DNA of 8,776 bases from NCBI GenBank assembly GCA_903913345.1, contig CAIWLA010000367.1, positions 1-8,776 of the forward strand, read 5' to 3'. Source of the DNA: an uncultured Magnetococcales bacterium (GTDB taxonomy: Bacteria > Pseudomonadota > Magnetococcia > Magnetococcales > Magnetaquicoccaceae). Position numbers and translations under genes: made by a program. Positions 7,296-8,776 of this stretch are shown piece by piece; position 1 is the first letter of the stretch; each line of letters starts with the position of its first letter. Under the pieces are notes generated by a model. That model did no database searches and was not told the origin of the DNA. It saw only the letters and a program-made list of their open reading frames with translations.

Positions 7296-7604
7296 ATGGA
7301 AATCAAGCTGGAAGGTCGCCATGTCGAGTTGGGTGATGAATTGTGTGAACGCATTCGCAGTCGCATGGAAAATCTGGATCAACGCTTTGGTCCCATCACC
7401 CATGCCCGGATGAGTGTGGAACGCAGTGTGCGCAAGATTGAGCAACGCGCCAAAGTGACGGCTGTGGTTCATGTCACGGGAACCACTCTGACGGTCACCA
7501 AAGAGACCCCTACAGTGGTGGCTGCCGTCAACGAGGCACTGGAAACCCTCAGCCTTGAACTGGCGGAACACGTCGAAAAAACCAAGAAGAGCCATCGCTC
7601 GTAG
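7296..7604 (+). CDS. hpf: Ribosome hibernation-promoting factor, short form (HPF/YfiA family)
   Basis: HPF binds the 30S decoding channel and helps inactivate ribosomes as 100S dimers in stationary phase or starvation. The 102-aa product begins MEIKLEGRHVELGDEL, matching the family start, and continues with RSRMENLDQRFG. Basic patches (RSVRKIEQRAKV) and a final amphipathic helix (AAVNEALETLSLELAEHVEK) follow. It lacks the long-form C-terminal dimerisation domain, so it is the short type. ATG 7296 follows GAGG at 7285-7288 with 7 nt spacing; a TTG at 7278 is in frame but less likely. In many Proteobacteria hpf lies beside rpoN and ptsN; neither is here, and a leader of about 200 nt plus its own terminator suggest a single-gene unit. 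RaiA-type activity cannot be excluded. Confidence 0.92.
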   Translation: MEIKLEGRHVELGDELCERIRSRMENLDQRFGPITHARMSVERSVRKIEQRAKVTAVVHVTGTTLTVTKETPTVVAAVNEALETLSLELAEHVEKTKKSHRS

Positions 7605-7624
7605 CGATCGCTCTTCCTTTTCTC
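7586..7624 (+). terminator. Intrinsic terminator overlapping the 3' end of hpf
   Basis: GAAGAGC (7586-7592) pairs with GCTCTTC (7610-7616). After a C/C mismatch, ATCGCT (7594-7599) pairs with AGCGAT (7603-7608) around the loop CGT. That makes 13 bp in total, followed by CTTTTCTCC. The upstream arm lies in the last hpf codons and the TAG stop (7602-7604) falls at the loop and stem. It is the strongest terminator in the window. Confidence 0.8.
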
Positions 7625-7629
7625 CTCTT

Positions 7630-7723
7630 AAACCCCTCCCCCCGGCCAACAGAGGCCGTCACACCCCCGCCCCTTTTCATTTGTCTCGATTGTCAAAGGG
7701 AAAGGGGGTTGGGGAGAGGGTTT
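7630..7723. repeat. Imperfect inverted repeat with a possible three-way-junction fold
   Basis: The outer arm 7630-7641 (AAACCCCTCCCC) pairs with 7711-7723 (GGGGAGAGGGTTT) over 12 bp with one bulged A. Inside, CGGCC/GGCCG (7643-7647/7654-7658) forms a side hairpin. CCCCC (7664-7668) with GGGGG (7704-7708), then CCCTTT (7671-7676) with AAAGGG (7695-7700), form a second stem. It lies between two convergent genes. The CCCTCTCCCC-type core resembles dispersed REP-like elements that I know from other Proteobacteria. It could also serve as a minus-strand 3' structure for the TAXI gene. The rest of the gap (7724-7835) shows only short palindromes. Confidence 0.5.
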
Positions 7724-7835
7724 ATCGACCGCCCCGGCATGCCAGAGAAAACCGCCACAGAGGCCTCTCTCAACGAGATCCCTTGTCCGCGCCAAACCGG
7801 AGGTCGGGATGGACCGGCCATCCTCAACAGACGGC

Positions 7836-8776
7836 TCAAGAGGACTTGAACCATCTTTTGGCCCGATAATATTTCATGGCACCGCGATGATAGGGCACAT
7901 CAATCGCCTTGAGCATCTTGCGCGGGGAGAGATGATGCAGGGCGGGGTTGCTTTGCCGCAGGGTCTCCATGTTGTCAAACACCTTCTTCACCAACCGATA
8001 GACCACCTCATCATCCATCTCATTGTTGGCAACCACCCAGGTCTTGATACCCACCGTGGTCACATCCTGCTCCGCATCGCGATACATTTTGCCAGAGATG
8101 GCCGTGGTGTCAAAATAGGGCTTGGATTTGACCAGACCGGCCACACAATCCCCTTCGATCGGGACAATCTCCAGACGCATGGCCAGGGCCAACTGGGCCA
8201 GGGCCAGGTTGGGATGATTCATCACCTCAAAATAACCATCCGTGGTGCGCGACTGGAGGGCGTGAGGGAGTTCATGCGGTTCCAATCGACCCAGGACAAG
8301 ATCGCTTGACAGCCCCTTGCACCCATTCAACAACTCCACCACCCGCTTGGCATTGTCAGACCCCTCCGGTCCCACATTCAACCGTTTGCCACCGATGGCC
8401 TGAAAAGAGGAGATTCCGGACTTTTTGGAAACCACCAGCGTGATCGCCTCCTCGTTCAACGCAAACAGGAGACGCACCCTTTTCAGGCTCCCCTTGAAAG
8501 GGGCCTGTCCGTTCCAGGCCTGATGCAACAGATCCCCCCGCACAATGCCCAGCTGCACCGTGCCATTCTGGACGTTTTCCAGGGTGCGGGCGGGACTGTC
8601 GGCGGGGACCATCTTGCACGGCGATGGCGTACCCAACAGATCACAGAACGATTTGACAACCGGAAAAAGCGTGCCGGTCTGATTGCCCCGCGGCAACTGT
8701 GTTCTGACAAATTTTTGTGCCGCAGCGCGTATGTTTTCCAAAGGCTCGTTATCGCTCATCACAGTGCGCGGCGCAA
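7836..8776 (-). CDS. TAXI-family TRAP transporter solute-binding protein, probably N-terminally truncated by window edge
   Basis: TAXI proteins are periplasmic receptors that deliver a substrate (often glutamate or organic acids) to a TRAP transporter. The middle shows the family pattern: SARTLENVQ-like (here SPARTLENVQNGTVQLGIVRGD), ITLVVSKKSGISSFQAIGGKRLNVGPEGSDN and DGYFEVMNHPN. The C-terminal TVGIKTWVVAN, VVYRLVKKVF and YHRGAMKYYR close the fold. The first in-frame starts are GTG 8762 and ATG 8759, but neither has a Shine-Dalgarno site. The frame stays open to the edge, and the residues there (MSDNEPLENIRAAAQ) are not a signal peptide. The true start with the export signal or membrane anchor is therefore probably outside. 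No TRAP membrane subunit gene is visible. Substrate is unknown. The 3' end converges on hpf. Confidence 0.82.
   Translation of the reverse strand, partial: APRTVMSDNEPLENIRAAAQKFVRTQLPRGNQTGTLFPVVKSFCDLLGTPSPCKMVPADSPARTLENVQNGTVQLGIVRGDLLHQAWNGQAPFKGSLKRVRLLFALNEEAITLVVSKKSGISSFQAIGGKRLNVGPEGSDNAKRVVELLNGCKGLSSDLVLGRLEPHELPHALQSRTTDGYFEVMNHPNLALAQLALAMRLEIVPIEGDCVAGLVKSKPYFDTTAISGKMYRDAEQDVTTVGIKTWVVANNEMDDEVVYRLVKKVFDNMETLRQSNPALHHLSPRKMLKAIDVPYHRGAMKYYRAKRWFKSS

Noticed and set aside
7807..7823. Hairpin GGATGG/CCATCC just downstream of the TAXI stop, as a minus-strand terminator
   Set aside because: The stem is only 6 bp and no T-rich tract follows in the minus direction, so I do not call it.
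7809..8309. A 166-codon plus-strand frame over the 3' half of the TAXI gene
   Set aside because: It is antisense to conserved TAXI motifs and its His/Gly-rich translation has no recognisable fold.
5914..8776. A functional Na+ circuit linking oadGAB with the TAXI receptor
   Set aside because: The TAXI gene is convergent, separated by hpf and a strong terminator, and no TRAP membrane subunit is visible. Proximity alone does not support a link.

Overview
The window is a GC-rich, densely packed bacterial chromosomal segment, most likely from a Pseudomonadota (proteobacterial) genome. The signs are the MetX-MetW pairing, an OadG-OadA-OadB oxaloacetate decarboxylase operon, a short-form HPF, a TRAP-type TAXI receptor, AAGGGG/GGAGG-type ribosome binding sites and ATGA stop/start overlaps. 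A marine or magnetotactic lineage would fit the GC-rich tandem hairpins, but that is only a guess. I see no phage, transposase, CRISPR, tRNA or rRNA. Most of the window is core metabolism.

Region 1 (1-3679, + strand) is a tight five-gene run: metX (5' end cut by the window edge), metW, hpt, gph and hisG. It joins methionine biosynthesis (homoserine acyltransferase and its MetW partner), purine salvage (hypoxanthine phosphoribosyltransferase), phosphoglycolate-type phosphatase activity and the first step of histidine biosynthesis. Junctions overlap or are 9 nt apart, so the genes are probably co-transcribed and translationally coupled. Hpt and HisG both consume PRPP.

Region 2 (3680-3844) is non-coding and carries a tandem array of three GC-rich hairpins (3711-3784) separated by an identical six-base spacer. 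It looks like a REP/BIME-type element and may also end hisG transcription.

Region 3 (3845-7088, + strand) is oadG-oadA-oadB, encoding a biotin-dependent, membrane-bound oxaloacetate decarboxylase of the Na+-pump family. OadA has intact catalytic residues and a biotinyl lysine (K568). OadB is unusual: the family GGADGP motif reads GGANLP, and the positions matching the Klebsiella pump residues Asp203 and Tyr229 appear to be Asn and Cys. This is the most interesting observation in the window.

Region 4 (7089-8776) holds a leader with several hairpins, a short hibernation-promoting factor gene (hpf) whose 3' end forms part of a strong intrinsic terminator, and a structured pyrimidine/purine-rich inverted repeat at 7630-7723. 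It ends with a convergent minus-strand gene for a TAXI-family TRAP transporter solute receptor, whose N-terminus runs to or off the right edge.

I found no clearly new multi-gene system. The points worth following are the altered OadB, the two structured intergenic elements and the mixed-pathway operon.
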